A stretch of 64,000 nucleotides of DNA from Chamaea fasciata (taxonomy: Eukaryota; Chordata; Aves; Passeriformes; Sylviidae), in the NCBI GenBank assembly GCA_029207755.1, contig JARCOQ010000062.1, positions 248,001 to 312,000 of the forward strand. Reading direction: 5' to 3'. The notes under the pieces were generated by a model. That model was not told the DNA's origin. It saw only the letters and a list, made by a program, of their open reading frames with translations, and made no database searches. This document shows positions 43,826-55,060 of this stretch, piece after piece. Position 1 is the first letter of the stretch. Each line of letters opens with the position of its first letter. Position numbers and translations under genes: made by a program.

Positions 43826-44277
43826 GATGGTTTTCTCTATTTATTTCTATGCTCCCCTTTTCCATTTTGCACTACTTCTCCATCCCATTAACTACAAAGA
43901 GATCTCACCTCTAAGATCCATGACTTGGCAAGTTTTAGACGCTGTAAAATACCATGAGCTACACACAATTTGCCTACCCCCGTTTCTCTTGGAAAGCAAT
44001 GCTGGAGACGCAAGTGCAGTGCTTGGGCCAGGTACGAATTCTGCATTCAAGGAATGTTCTCTGACAGTGTGTGACCCTCAGCAGGGACAATGCACAGCAG
44101 CAGCCAAGGGGATTGCTCTACCACAGTGCAGGAGTCAAGGCTCTGGGTCTTGTCTCAACAGGGCAAAGTTCCCGTGTTTGGAAGGCTCAGGGGCTGCCCC
44201 CGGGGCGCGCGGGGCTCGGCGTGGCGCTGAGCGGGCGACGGACAAACGGCCCCGGGGAAAAACGGCCCCGGGGCTTC
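43826..44277. other. Sequence upstream of the PIM-like gene
   Basis: AT-rich to 43930, then mixed, then CpG-rich from 44170. Presumed promoter side of the kinase gene; no clear TATA. Confidence 0.4.
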
Positions 44278-44313
44278 AGTTGCAGCGGCAGCAGCGGCAG
44301 CAGCGGCAGCAGC

Positions 44314-44346
<33 letters not shown>
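44278..44346 (+). repeat. CAG/CGG trinucleotide repeat
   Basis: CAGCGGCAG units followed by a run of pure CAG, about 200 bp upstream of the probable kinase start codon. Open in all three frames, so the long open frames here are uninformative. Confidence 0.9.
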
Positions 44347-44348
<2 letters not shown>

Positions 44349-44477
44349 AAAAAGCTCCTCTTGCGACTCCCTCCTGCTTCTCCTCTCCCTCTCCTGCAGT
44401 CCCACACCCGCTCCCAGTCTCCCTGTCCCGGTGTCCCCCTCCTCTCCCAGTGTCCCTCTCCCCTGCAGGGCCGGGCC

Positions 44478-46915
44478 ATGCCCCCGGCCCGCCCCCGGCC
44501 CCGGGCGGGGCTGCCCCGTCCCCGCCCCCGGGCCTCCCACCGCGCTCTCGCCTCCGCCCGCCTCTGGCTGTCCTGGCGATGGCGGTGCTGGGCGGGGATC
44601 GGTGCCTGGGCCAGGGACAGTATCGCCGCGCTTTGCCTCCGCCTGTTCCGAGCCCGGCCCCGGCCCCTCCCGGGCCCCGCGGACACACGCGGCGCGGCCG
44701 CTCCCGCCGCCTGCGCTGCGCCTTCCCCGGCCCGAGCTCCGCCGCTGGCCAGCGCGGCCGCCGGCCCCGAGCCGCCAGTGTCGCCTTCCCAGGAGCGAAC
44801 GCCTGGGGATGCCCGGCCTGGGGTGGTTGAGGGGCGCTCAGGGGCCGTTCCTGGCCCCAGGCCGAGCGCTGACAGCCGCGTCTCTCCGGCAGGGAAGGCG
44901 CAGCGGGGCCTCCAGGAGCAGTACCGGCTGGGTTCGCTGCTGGGGCGCGGCGGCTTCGGAACTGTCTTCGCGGCGACGCGGCTTTCGGATGGCGCCCCGG
45001 TGAGCGGCGGGCGCAGGAGGAGGGGGTGCAGGAGGAGGAGGAGAAGGGCGGAGGAGGAGGAAGAGGATGGGGCTGGGCAGGGCGGGCGGTGAGCTCAGCC
45101 CGCTGCTCCCCTTGCCTTGCAGGTGGCCATCAAAAGGGTGCCACGGAACCGCGTCCAGCACTGGGGAGAGCTGGTGAGTGAGCGGGGGCCAGCGGGAGAA
45201 GCCGGGGCGTGCCGGGCGGGGACGAGCCGAGGCCCGGCAGGGTGGAATCCGCCAGGACGCCTCGAGGGAGAGCGGGCGTGCGGCCACTGGAGGGTGCAGA
45301 ACATCCCGGGCAGGGTGAGCGCTTCCCCACCCCTGGCACGGCCTCAGCCCCACTGACGGCATCGTGGTCCTCCCACAGCCCAACGGCACCAGCGCACCGC
45401 TGGAGATCGTGCTGCTGGACAGGGTCTCCACTGGCTTCCCTGGTGTGGTCCAGCTGCTGGAGTGGGTGGAGCTCTCCAACAACATCGTGATGGTGCTGGA
45501 GCGCCCGGAGCGGTGTCAGGACCTCCAGCATTTCATTCGGGCACGGAGGTTCCTGTCCGAGGAGGTGGCGCGGGAGCTGTTCCGCCAGGTCCTGGAAGCC
45601 GTGCGGCACTGCACCAGCTGCGGGGTCCTGCACAGGGACATCAAACCCCAGAACATCTTGGTTGACCTGGCTACCGGGCAGGCCAAATTGATTGACTTTG
45701 GCTGTGGCACCTACCTGCAAAAGACAGCATACACTCAATTTGCAGGTGAGCCCACGCAGGAGTGTGCTCCCGGTCCCAGCATCTCATGGCCCAGCCTGGG
45801 TGTGGCAGCAGGGACTCTCCCTTTTGCTGCCAGACACGGCACTGAGTCTTCAGCCAAGTGGCTTTTGAGCAGGGGTGTGTAGGGGGCCAGCTTCCAGCCC
45901 TGCTGGCAGCCTTTGCCAGCCACTCTGCCCAGGACTGGCGCTGGGGTTGGGGCAGGCAGCTCGACAAAAACACCTGTGGGTGAGAGTAGCAGAGAAGCGG
46001 GGGCTAGAAGCAGTGCAGCAGCCAGTTTGGTGTGCAGGCAAGAATGGGCTTGGGCTGCTCTGCCTGCCTTATTTGCCCTGGATTCATAATGTTTTTTGGG
46101 GCAATGCAGGCAGGGAGGATGAGGGCATGGTTTTTCCCCGGCGCTGGGTGGGTTTTTCCTTTGGATGTCATGGCCAGGCCTTGCCACGGCTTCCGCTGCC
46201 CCCTTCTGACACTAGTAGCTTTTTTTCCAACCCTGAGTTTGTAAACAAGTCACTGGTGCTGGTGAGAGAGCAGCAGGTCACCCCACGTGCCACTGGTGCA
46301 GCCCCCGCATGCCCAGGGATGCTGGGGCCAGGCTCTGGGAGCAGCAGCATCCCCCTGATGAACTCCATCTGTATTCCATAGGAACACCATCTTACAGCCC
46401 CCCGGAATGGACCCACTGTGGCTGGTACTATGGCGAGCCAGCTACCATCTAGTCCCTGGGCATCCTGCTGCACCAGATGGTCTGTGGAGGACACCCTTTC
46501 AGGAGGGGTCAGAAGATCAGCTGGGACCATCAGCTCTCCCTGCCACAACGGCTCTCTCAAGGTGGATGCTCATCTCTGGGCACAGGGGGAATACCAGTGC
46601 TGGGAAACAGCAGTTGGCTTGTGAGCATCCTGCTTTGGCAGCTGCTGAGGAGGTGGCACATGTCCTGCTCTCCTGATCTCCTCCAAAACAGGGAATTGGT
46701 GGGAAAGTTTAGGCCCAGCTCTGAGCACATGCAGCATGGCCTGGGCATGGGAATAGTGGGACAGGAGCTTTCTCCAACTGACTGGCGGCTTCTGGTTTCT
46801 CTCCCCAGATTGCCAAGATCTCATCAGGTGGTGTTTATCAGTGCACTCCTTGGACAGGCCCTCATTAGAAGACCTGTTCTGTGATCCTTGGATGCAGGAT
46901 ACTCATCTGCCATAG
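44478..46915 (+). pseudogene. PIM-like serine/threonine kinase, six exons, premature stop
   Basis: PIM kinases are constitutively active cytosolic/nuclear Ser/Thr kinases promoting growth and survival; PIM1-like genes are multiplied in songbirds. Exons: 44478-44999 (ATG, Arg/Pro/Ala-rich lead, then EQYRLGSLLGRGGFGTV glycine loop; an intron ending at 44892 is possible), 45123-45173 (VAIK lysine), 45379-45745 (PIM hinge [13 protein letters not shown] catalytic loop, DFG as IDFGCG), 46382-46561 (SPPEW, then W replaced by TAG at 46450-46452 before SLGILLHQMVCGGHPF), 46809-46915 (DLIRWCLSVHSLDRPSLEDL, ending TAG). Splice sites and phases at the later exons are intact. The stop removes the lower C-lobe, so the product should be inactive unless the stop is a sequencing error or rare allele. 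It could be a recent pseudogene in a family of active copies. Confidence 0.85.
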
Positions 46916-47190
46916 AAGAAGGGAGAGAGCCACAGGCACACTTTGATGCAGGGCCCTGGTAAGTTCCAGCTGCACACATGCCTTGGCGATCAGAAGCAGA
47001 GCAACCCAGACTTTTTGTCCTGCCTGTGTCAGTGCGCAGGGCTCATGGGATGGGCACAGGCAGCCCTCGTGCTGGAGCCGAGCTGCTCTGCCCAGCACTG
47101 GTGGCTGCCATCCAGGCTGGTTTTGCTTGTCCTGGTTCACTGACAGCTGGGGCCCTGGGCAGAGCCCTGAGAGCCTGGTCTCACCCCCAG

Positions 47191-47830
47191 GGAACGAGAA
47201 GGAGCCCCTGGAGAAGCTGGACAAGGTGCGGCTGCTGCTGCTGGAGACAGCGAGGACAACATCAAGGATGAAAACCTCTTCTGGGACCTTGCCACCACAA
47301 AGGTGAAGATGATTGACTTCGATTCTGGCATCTTCTTCAAAGCCAGGCTCCACAGCCAATTTGCAGATGAGTCCACGCACAGGGGGATGCTCCCAGATTT
47401 GGGCATTGCACGGCCTGTCCAGGAACCACAAGTTCCTCCCTTTGCTGGGGCAGGTCCAACTGATTGTTCAGTGGGCTGCCAAGCTGCTTTTTGGCAGGGC
47501 TGGGGGCACAGGCTGGGGTGGTTACGAAATGGGAGTTGGCTCCTGGCCCTGCCAACAGCCCCCACCACCCACCGTGCCCTGGGCTGGGACTGGGGCAGCC
47601 AGCCCGACACAAACAAACCCCCAAGGTGGGAGCAGAGGTGGGACTCCAGAGCCTGTCCATGGGCTGCTTTGCTTGGCAGGCAAGGAAGGGCGTGGGCTGC
47701 TCCACTGCCCTTGTTTGCTTTGGGATCACCATTATTTTGGGGGGCAGTGCAGGGGGGAAGAGTGAAAGCATGGGCTTCCCTCACTGGTGGGTGGGTTTTT
47801 CCCAAGCATGTCAGAATTGGCCCTTCCTCA
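47191..47830 (+). pseudogene. Rearranged PIM1-like fragment (exon 2 joined to exon 4, plus intron)
   Basis: After an acceptor-like CACCCCCAG it reads NEKEPLEKLDKVRLLLLE, resembling the start of the PIM exon before the glycine loop. It then jumps, in another frame, to NIKDENLFWDLATTKVKMID and GIFFKARLHSQFADE of the catalytic exon, skipping the glycine loop, lysine and hinge. The following ~450 bp matches the intron after exon 45379-45745 (CACGCA, GGGGCAG.CAG, TGGGTTTTTCC). The catalytic DFG is changed to DFD. It cannot encode a kinase. Confidence 0.75.
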
Positions 47831-48310
47831 AGCCCCTGACAGAGATCACATCTTTTACCTTTTCCCTTGTTTCCCCTTATTGTCTGTTAATTGGTTGTTT
47901 GTTTTTCTAAAGGAAGTGTTCTAGGTGGTGTCCAGTTTGGATTGGGAAGTGCTTGGGACCAGCTGTGGCGTGGATGGGCCGCGCCCTTGGAGAAGGCTGA
48001 GGACGTGGTTTGGGAGCAGCTTTTCTTCCAGCGGCGGATGGCGTGAGGTGGGTCCCCGTCTTCTTGGCACGGGTGGGGTAAGAGCTTTTGGGAGATGGCA
48101 GCCAGCACAGGAGCATCTTGCTCTGGGCAGCTGCTGAGGGCTGGATGCGCCGTGGCTGGCTGCAGGCTGGGCACACGTCCTGCCAGCAGTGATGGGCAGC
48201 TTTGGGCCCAGCCCTGAGCACGGCCAGCGTGGCCTGGGCACCGCGGGCAGCTGGGACAAGGGCACAGGAGCCTTCAGCTGACGGGCGGTTTCTGGTTTCT
48301 GTCCTTGCAG

Positions 48311-48502
48311 CCGGGCTCTGCGGGTGCTGAGGCTGCTCTGGGCTCTGCCAGGGCTCTGCTGGGCTCAGCACCGGGCCGGAATCAGCCAAAGAAGAAATGG
48401 TGTGCCCTGCAGCAGAGACTTGCCTTGAGCATTTTGGCAATGCGGCTCAAGTTTGCAGAGTGTACATCTCCAAGAGAAAACATGATACCGCCCAAAAAAT
48501 AA
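48311..48502 (+). other. Possible terminal exon with poly(A) signal
   Basis: Acceptor TTTCTGTCCTTGCAG to 48310, then an open frame (PGSAGAEAALGSARALLGSA ... ending PPKK) whose TAA overlaps AATAAA at about 48497-48502. The last exon of the PIM region's transcripts is one possibility. I do not recognise the peptide. Confidence 0.35.
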
Positions 48503-50149
48503 ACTTCTTCAATACCTTCTGAAATGAAATCAATCTGGGATGGGCCCAAATGACATTTTTAAGCTTGCTCAAGCTGTAGCTCAGCTCTTCTCTGAACAGT
48601 TCTGTCCTCCACCTGCCTTTTCCTTCACAATGCTCTCTATTTTTCCCCAGTGACTTCCCAGCCCATGCCAGTCTCCTTCACACTGTTGCCTTCCTTGGTG
48701 CCCCTCAGCATGAGGAAGACTGAGTCCCAGGCTTAGGGACTGTCGCTGGCTGAAGAGTAGCAATGTCTCAGAGGCCCAGAGACATTTTAGTGTCATTCAG
48801 AGCTGCTCTCCAGCCCTCAGCTCTCCTCACTGCTGAGTTCCCACTCCCTTTTTGTCGTCCTTCCAGCAGGATGACCAAGGGGCTCTTGGATGTCTCTGTA
48901 TCCATGCACAGAAGGCTCTGTCTGCGCCAGGGTTTCCATAATGTCTTTGTACCCATGGGTATGGAATGAACACAGAGAGGGAAAGTGTCAGGCACGGTGC
49001 TTGTGCACTCCTTCCTTTCTATACAAGACACATCCATGCACACCCCACATACAGATGTATTAAAAGGATAGGGATGGATAGAGATTTTCCACAGAGCTCT
49101 AACTTTGGCTCACCTGTAAGCCGGAAGCCAGGGGATTTTTTCCCAGCTTTGTGTGAGTAGGTGTCTAAGAGCTGAGGAGAGCAGCATTTAGAAGCAGTTT
49201 CAGGATTTCTAGGCAGGAAATGGAGCTGACAACCATCAGTGTAACTCGCTGTATTCATCGGGATGGGCTGCTGGTTCTTTAGGAATATGGCACAATGGAG
49301 AGACAAGACTTGGAACAATCCCAGCTCTCTGTGGATTTGTGCAAAGGGAGAGCAGCAGGAAAACTTTGTGTCTGCTTTGGGGGACACAAGGTCCACGGAG
49401 CTGGGGTGGCAGAGGGAAACGCGGGCTGGTGGCAGGTGAAGTCTTGTTTCATGACATCCCAGAGTGGCACAGGACAAAGCTAAAAGCACCCACCACCCCA
49501 CTGATGAAATCCTTGGGCTGCTACACATAGTATAGGAAAAACTGCTGTCACACAATCCAATGGGATTTAAAACTTTCATTTGCAACACTTTTGCTCCAAG
49601 TTTCAAACTGCCAAATTTTTACACTCAAGATGCAGTCGTACACAATCCATCTTTCAATTTCCTATTGCTTTAAGTTTCAATTTACTTCATATTAGAAAAT
49701 AATTCCAAAATCTGCAAAAGAATGCAGCTGATGAATCCTTGCCACGAGCACATTTACAAAGCAACTGAGTTCTCATTTCAAAACATCACTTACACCTTTT
49801 TAATCCACACTTATGGAAGACTTTTAACTACACGGTTTTTGGGCAGTTTTTATCTTTTGTAATTTTTCCGGTTTTCTCTTTTCTTTTTTTTTTTTCTTTC
49901 TTTTTTTTTTTTTTTTTTTTTAACAGAAAACACATCCTAAAGAATGTGTTTCCTTTGTTTCCTGTTCCTGTATGGAGCAGCTCCCTTCCCGCTGGCCCTG
50001 CAGGGCTGAGGCTTTTCCCCGTTGCTGGGCACAGACTGATGGAGCAGCACTGCTGAACACGGGGACACACAGAGGGAGCAGAAGCAGCTGCCTGTGTCCA
50101 CCTGCAGCTCCAAGGCCCAAATTGGTTCCCCCCTGTCCCAGCTGTTGGG
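48503..50149. other. Unassigned intergenic sequence with poly-T tract
   Basis: No gene recognised. 49880-49921 is a long poly-T with interruptions, as left by a minus-strand poly-A tail, but no retrocopy is recognisable beside it. Confidence 0.45.
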
Positions 50150-50299
50150 GGGGTCACACTTTTATTGGGGTCCCTCATCTATTCAGTCCCCACCCTCCCC
50201 GGGCTGCTGGGAGTCCCAGGAACCCAAAAAGCTCCCCCCTCTTCTGTCTCCCCACTTACGGGTACTGGGAGTCACTGGGCTCATACTGGGACTGACCGG

Positions 50300-50864
50300 T
50301 GTTATAAATGCATATTATAAACTTGGCTTTTTGCAAGATGTGTTCTATATGGTTAAGAATACTGTGTAATGATATAAGTTTTTTTTAGTTCTGCTATTAG
50401 TAAAGAAAATTAGGCATAGAGGTACTAGATGATATAGTATGCTTAAACTGTCTGTTTGGTCGGGATAACATCTAGTGAACATGTAAAGGAGACTCTGCTA
50501 TTGAGATACCAACTATCAGCATCTACCATCTGAAGAAGGTATGGACCAAGGCCCAAGCTGGAGGTGATAATGAAGACACAGCCAAGAAACACGCATGCCC
50601 TAAAACAGCGGACCCAAGGAGGGACCATGCAAAACAGTTCCCGGAATATGGAAACTAGTTTATGGAAAAATATGAACATTCAACAGGTTGATACAATGGA
50701 AATGGTATTTAAAGAATGACTCTGATACAGCAGAGTGTGGACTTGGCTAAATGCCAAGTCAACCGGCCAAACGTACTTAGCTTTTTTTTTATCTCCTAAC
50801 TGACTTATTTTCTATTAAACCTGTTTCTGAAAATTTACATAGAAAGTGAACCTTGTTTTTCACA
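50300..50864 (+). repeat. Solo LTR inserted in promoter-unit copy 1
   Basis: 565 bp, TGTTATAAATGC start and TTTTTCACA end, absent from the matching position in copy 2. Flanks GACCGG (50294-50299) and GACTGG (50865-50870) fit a 6-bp target-site duplication with one change, as for ERVK-type elements, although the local tandem repeat makes this less certain. Confidence 0.7.
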
Positions 50865-51399
50865 GACTGGGCTCATACTGGGACTGACCGGGCTCATACT
50901 GGGAGCAGCCACTGCCGGCACCGGGACCCCCCAAAAACACCTCCCGGGGAGCGCCCGATGTCCCCCCGAGGGGCATCTGCTGCTCGGCTTTGGATCCCCG
51001 TGAGCTCCAAACATCCCCCCAAAAACCCCAAACCCAGGGACCCCCCGGGATATTTGGGGCGAGCTCCCCCTCCCCGGCCCCCTGCGGGATGGGGGCGATG
51101 ATCCCGGCGGTGCCGCCAGTTCAGGGAGCGCTGGAGCCGCCGCTCCCTCCGCTCGTCTTCTCCTCCCGCTCCTGCCGCCGCTGCGCCTCTTCCTCCCTCC
51201 CTCCTCCTCCTCCCCCGGGCCCGGGCCCGGCCTGGGAGGGCGGGGCCAAGGAAAGGGCGGGAACTGGGACGGGAAAGGGGCGGGGTCAAGGGAACGCGCG
51301 GTCCTAAAACCGCCCGGTTTCGCCTAAAATCGCCAATTGTGCCGAAAATCCACCGTAAATCCACCAGGTTTAGCTTCAAATCATCCAAATGGGCCAAAA

Positions 51400-51800
51400 A
51401 TCTCCGGGAACGGGACCAAGACCGAGACAAGATCAGCACCGGAACCCGCAGCAACACCAAGGCTGAGACCGTCACCGCAACTGAGACCGGCCCCGCACAG
51501 GCACCGGCACTGGGACCGACATCGAGACCGAGACCAAAACCGGCACCAGAACTGGTACCGGGACCAACCAAGACTGAGACCACGACCGACACTGCGACCG
51601 GCACCGGGAGCGCTTCGGAACCGGCCCCGGGAAGGCTCCAGGACCGCGGCCAGAACCGAGACCGGCAGCGCTCCGGGACAGACCGAGACCGGCACCGGAA
51701 CCAGCACCGACACTGGCGCTGATCCGAGACCGAGACTGAGACCGAGCCCGAAACCGGGACGGGGATCGGACCCGGAATCGCTCCGGGATCGCTGCGGGAC
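51400..51800 (+). repeat. Degenerate hexanucleotide repeat (ACCGGN/ACCGAG), copy 1
   Basis: GC-rich array of GACCGGCACCGG/GAGACCGAGAC-type units. It is open on both strands (TGTETG-like on plus, SVSVPVP-like on minus), which explains the long open frames here. Confidence 0.8.
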
Positions 51801-51890
51801 CGCCGCGCTCGCTCCGGGGAGTTTTGGCCGCGCCTCCGGGCGGGACTGGGCGGGACCGAGCTGGGAGACTCGGAGCTTCCCAAGGCTGAA

Positions 51891-52190
51891 AATGACTCCT
51901 TTAGTTTTTCGAATGTGTCTCCCTTAGTATTTTACACAGACCAATCTGATTGGTGACAAAAAGACAAACCTCATCAATCACACTGGTCAGACCAGAGGGA
52001 CATCAAGAAGAAGTCTCTCCTAGGAAAAGGAATGAAAAACAATGCTACAGTTTTTAGAAAAACACTCCTCTTGGTTACAGAAAATTCCCCGAGAAAAGAA
52101 TTTCACAAAACCAAAAGATCTCAGGCACGAAAGCAGGGCTACAATCTCTCTTGGCTTTTGCAGTACAAAGAGAGGGAGAAGAGAAAATAA
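51891..52190. other. 3' flank of the zinc-finger gene
   Basis: Presumed 3' UTR; no clear AATAAA on the minus strand recognised. Confidence 0.35.
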
Positions 52191-53779
52191 CTAAGGTCTA
52201 ATCAAAAGGATAATCGGCAAGGTGACTTCCCAACACGGAACACAGGGAATGTGGGTCACCGGGGCTCTGCCCAATGTGGCTCCTCCAGTGGGGGCTGGAG
52301 CTGGAGCAGAGCTCGAAGCTCTTTCTGCACCGGGGGCACTGGCAGGGCATTCCTGATGCTGCCTTGGTTGGTGTTGGGTCAAGGCTGAGCTCTGTGAGAA
52401 GCTCTTCCCACACTGGGGACACTCTTGGGGCCTCTCCCCAGTGTGGATGCGCCGGTGGATGATGAGGTTGGGGTTGTGCCTGAAGCCCTTCCCGCAGTCA
52501 GGGCGGCGGAAGGGCCTCTCCTCTGTGTGTGTCTGCTGGTGTTCAAGGAGCTTGCTGCTGACCCGAAACCCCTTTCCACACTGGCAACACTTGTAGGGCC
52601 TCTCCCCAGTGTGGATTTTTAGGTGCAAGCTCAGGCTGCCTCTGTGGCTGAAGCCCTTCCCACATTCCCCACACTTGTACGGCCTTTCCCCAGTGTGGAT
52701 GTTCTGGTGCTGGATCAGGTTGATTTTCTGGCTGAAGCTCTTCCCACATTCCCCACACTCGTAGGGCTGTTCCCCGGTGTGGGTCCTTTGGTGGAGGATC
52801 AGGTGGGAGCTCCGCCTGAAGCTCATCCCACATTCCCCACACTTGTAGGGCCTTTTCCCAGTGTGGATTCTATGGTGAAAGATCAGACTGGACCTCAGAC
52901 TGAAGCTCTTCCCACATTCCCCACACTCATAGGGTCTCTCTCCAGTGTGGATGCTTTGGTGGCTGATCAGACTTGAACTCTGGATTAAATTCTTCCCACA
53001 TTCCCTACACTCATAGGGCCTCTCCCCAGTGTGGATCTTTTGGTGTAGCCTCAGGTTGGCTCTCTGCCTGAAGCCCTTCCCACATTCCCCACACGTGTAC
53101 GGCCTTTCCCCAGTGTGGATGTTCTGATGTTCAGTCAGGGTGGCTCTCTCTGTGAAGCTCTTCCCACATTCCCCACACTCGTAGGGTCGTTCCCCTGTGT
53201 GGAACATCTGGTGGCGGAGTAGGCTGGACCTCTGGCTGAAGCTCATCCCACATTCCCCACACTCGTAGGGCTTCTCCCCAGTGTGGATCCTTTGGTGGAA
53301 GTTCAGGTTGGCTCTGCCCCTGAAGCCCTTCCCACACTCCCCACACTTGTACGGCCTTTCCCCAGTGTGGATGTTCTGGTGCTGGATCAGGTTGATTCTC
53401 TGTCTGAAGCTCTTCCCACATTCCCCGCACTCGTAGGGCCGTTCACCTGTGTGAATGCTTTGGTGGCAGATCAGGCTGTTGGCCTGGCTGAAGCTCTTCC
53501 CACATTCGGAGCACTTGTGGGGCTTCTCCCCATCACGAAGCTGCTCATGGACCACCAGCTCTGAGCTCTGGCTCCATCTCCGGCCGCCTTCCCAGCCCGG
53601 CCTGGCTCTTTCCTCCTCACATCCTCGCCAGCTGCGTTTGCAGCCCCTCCTCCTCAGGGACCTTCGGCCCTTTTCCTCTCCGTTGCATTCCTGCGCCGTG
53701 GAGCCGCTCAAAACGGCCTCTGCCAGGAGCTTCTGCCGCGGGGATTTGTCCTCCCTGCTCTCCATGCTCGGCTCCTTGT
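52191..53779 (-). CDS. C2H2 zinc-finger protein, last exon (14 fingers)
   Basis: Sequence-specific DNA-binding, presumably nuclear transcription factor of the bird poly-zinc-finger family. The exon begins after a TCCTCCCCCAG acceptor (53780-53782); the first Met is at 53765. The N-terminal ~75 residues ([41 protein letters not shown]) are the usual spacer of this avian family. Then come 14 tandem 28-residue fingers with TGERPY linkers (about residues 80-470). Finger 13 has Arg for the first Cys (RRPDCGKGF) and finger 7 has a changed hydrophobic position (CGKNLIQ). After finger 14 the frame runs into a non-finger tail, while another frame encodes a further finger ([13 protein letters not shown] ... 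H..H), so a small indel probably truncates the array. No KRAB or SCAN domain in this exon. Earlier exons are not identified; promoter-unit copy 2 lies just upstream. Confidence 0.85.
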
Positions 53780-53869
53780 CTGGGGGAGGAAGGACAAGGG
53801 CAGGATGGGATTTGCCTCCGTGTCACAGGGAAGGGGAAGGAGATCGCCGGTCTGCTCGGTGCCTGCCTG

Positions 53870-54400
53870 CCCCGGGCTGCGACGAGTCCCAGGAACCTGA
53901 AAAGCTCCCCCCTCTTCTGTCTCCCCACCTACGGATACTGGGAGTGACCAGGCTCATACTGGGAGTGACCGGGCTCATACTGGGACTGACTAGGCTCATA
54001 CTGGGAGCAGACACTGCCGGCACCGGGACCCGGAACCGCTTTCCCGCCCCTCCAGCCCCAGCGGGGTCCCGGCAATTCCAGGGGCTCTGCCGACACCGGG
54101 ACACCCCAAAAACCCCAAACCCAGGGACCCCCGGGATATTTTGGGCGAGCTCCCCCTCCCCGGCCCCCTGCGGGATGGGGGCGATGATCCCGGCGGTGCC
54201 GCCAGTTCAGGGAGCGCTGGAGCCGCCGCTCCCTCCGCTCGTCTTCTCCTCCCGCTCCTGCTGCCGCTGAGCCTGGGAGGGCGGGGCCAAGGAAAGGGCG
54301 GGAACTGGGACGGGAAAGGGGCGGGGTCAGGGCGGGAATCGTGAGGGGAAAGAGTCGGGGCGAAGGCGACGCGCCGTCCTAAAACCGCCCGGGTTCGCTT
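53870..54400 (-). promoter_or_regulatory. Promoter-unit copy 2, upstream of the zinc-finger gene
   Basis: GC-rich block with GC boxes (GGGGCGGGG, GGGCGGGAA on the plus strand), repeated GGGCTCATACTGGGA and the GATGATCCCGGCGGTGCCGC segment. It lies 0.1-0.6 kb upstream of the zinc-finger exon on the minus strand, so it is the likely promoter/first-exon region. The same block occurs at 50.15-51.3 kb and partly at 56.87-57.03 kb. Confidence 0.55.
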
Positions 54401-54870
54401 AAAATCACCAAAAAGCGCCTAAATTTCTCCAAAAGGGCCTAAAATCCACCCTAACACGAATCAGGTTTGGCCTCAAATCACCCTAAGAGGCCTGCAATCC
54501 CCACAAAGTGGCCTAAAATCACCCAAAGGGCACTAAAAGCCACCCTATAGCCACAGGGTTCGGTCTAAAATCAGCCCGTTGGGGATAAAATCATCTAAAG
54601 GGGTCTAAAACCAACCAATATCGTCTAAAATTGCCCAGACTGGTTTAAATCCACACAAAATGGCAAAAAATCCCCTTAAAACTCCTAAAAAGGGCATAAA
54701 ATCAACCCTGAAAAGACCTGGTTTGGCTTAAAATCAATGAAATGTACCTAAAGCCCACCCTAAAACCCACCAGATTTGGCCTAAAATCATCCAAAGGGGC
54801 CGAAAATCCACCCTAAACCTGCCCAGTTTGGCCTAAAATTACCCAAACCCGCCTAAAATCTCCGGGCCTG
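54401..54870 (+). repeat. CCTAAAATCACCCAAA-type minisatellite
   Basis: Degenerate units GGCCTAAAATCACCCAAAGG and CCACCCTAAAACC. Related short stretches follow the GC-box block in copies 1 (51305-51400) and 3 (57020-57070). Confidence 0.75.
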
Positions 54871-55060
54871 GGACCGAGAGCGGGACCGAGAGCGGCAGCG
54901 GAACCAGCCCCGAGACTGGCACCGCCCAGGGACGGGGACTGAGAACGAGATTGGCGCCGGGAGCGCTCCGGGACCAAGAGCGGCACCGGGACCGGCACCG
55001 GGACCGGCACCGCCCGGAGACCGGGACTGAGACCGGCAAAAAATGGCTCGAACGGCACCA
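54871..55060 (+). repeat. Degenerate hexanucleotide repeat, copy 2
   Basis: GGCACCGGGACC-type units as in copies 1 and 3, shorter here. Confidence 0.75.

Larger units (their letters stand above)
50150..51890 (-). repeat. Promoter-unit copy 1 (zinc-finger type), split by an LTR
   Basis: It matches 53870-54400 in order: AAAAGCTCCCCCCTCTTCTG, the GGGCTCATACTGGGA repeats, CACTGCCGGCACCGGGACC, the segment with GATGATCCCGGCGGTGCCGC, and the GGCGGGGCCAAGGAAAGGGC block. A degenerate ACCGGC repeat and the GGGAGTTTTGGCCGCGCC block follow. Oriented as if to transcribe leftward, but no zinc-finger exon follows on that side in the window. Confidence 0.75.

Noticed and set aside
44155..44688. Poly-Ala/poly-Cys/poly-Leu frames on the minus strand
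   Set aside because: Translations of the CAG/CTG repeat upstream of the kinase gene.
49874..49921. Poly-T considered as the tail of a minus-strand processed pseudogene
   Set aside because: No retrocopy or flanking duplication recognised next to it.
50894..51883. 329-residue minus-strand frame with SVSVSV/PVPVPV
   Set aside because: Product of the hexanucleotide array; open on both strands.
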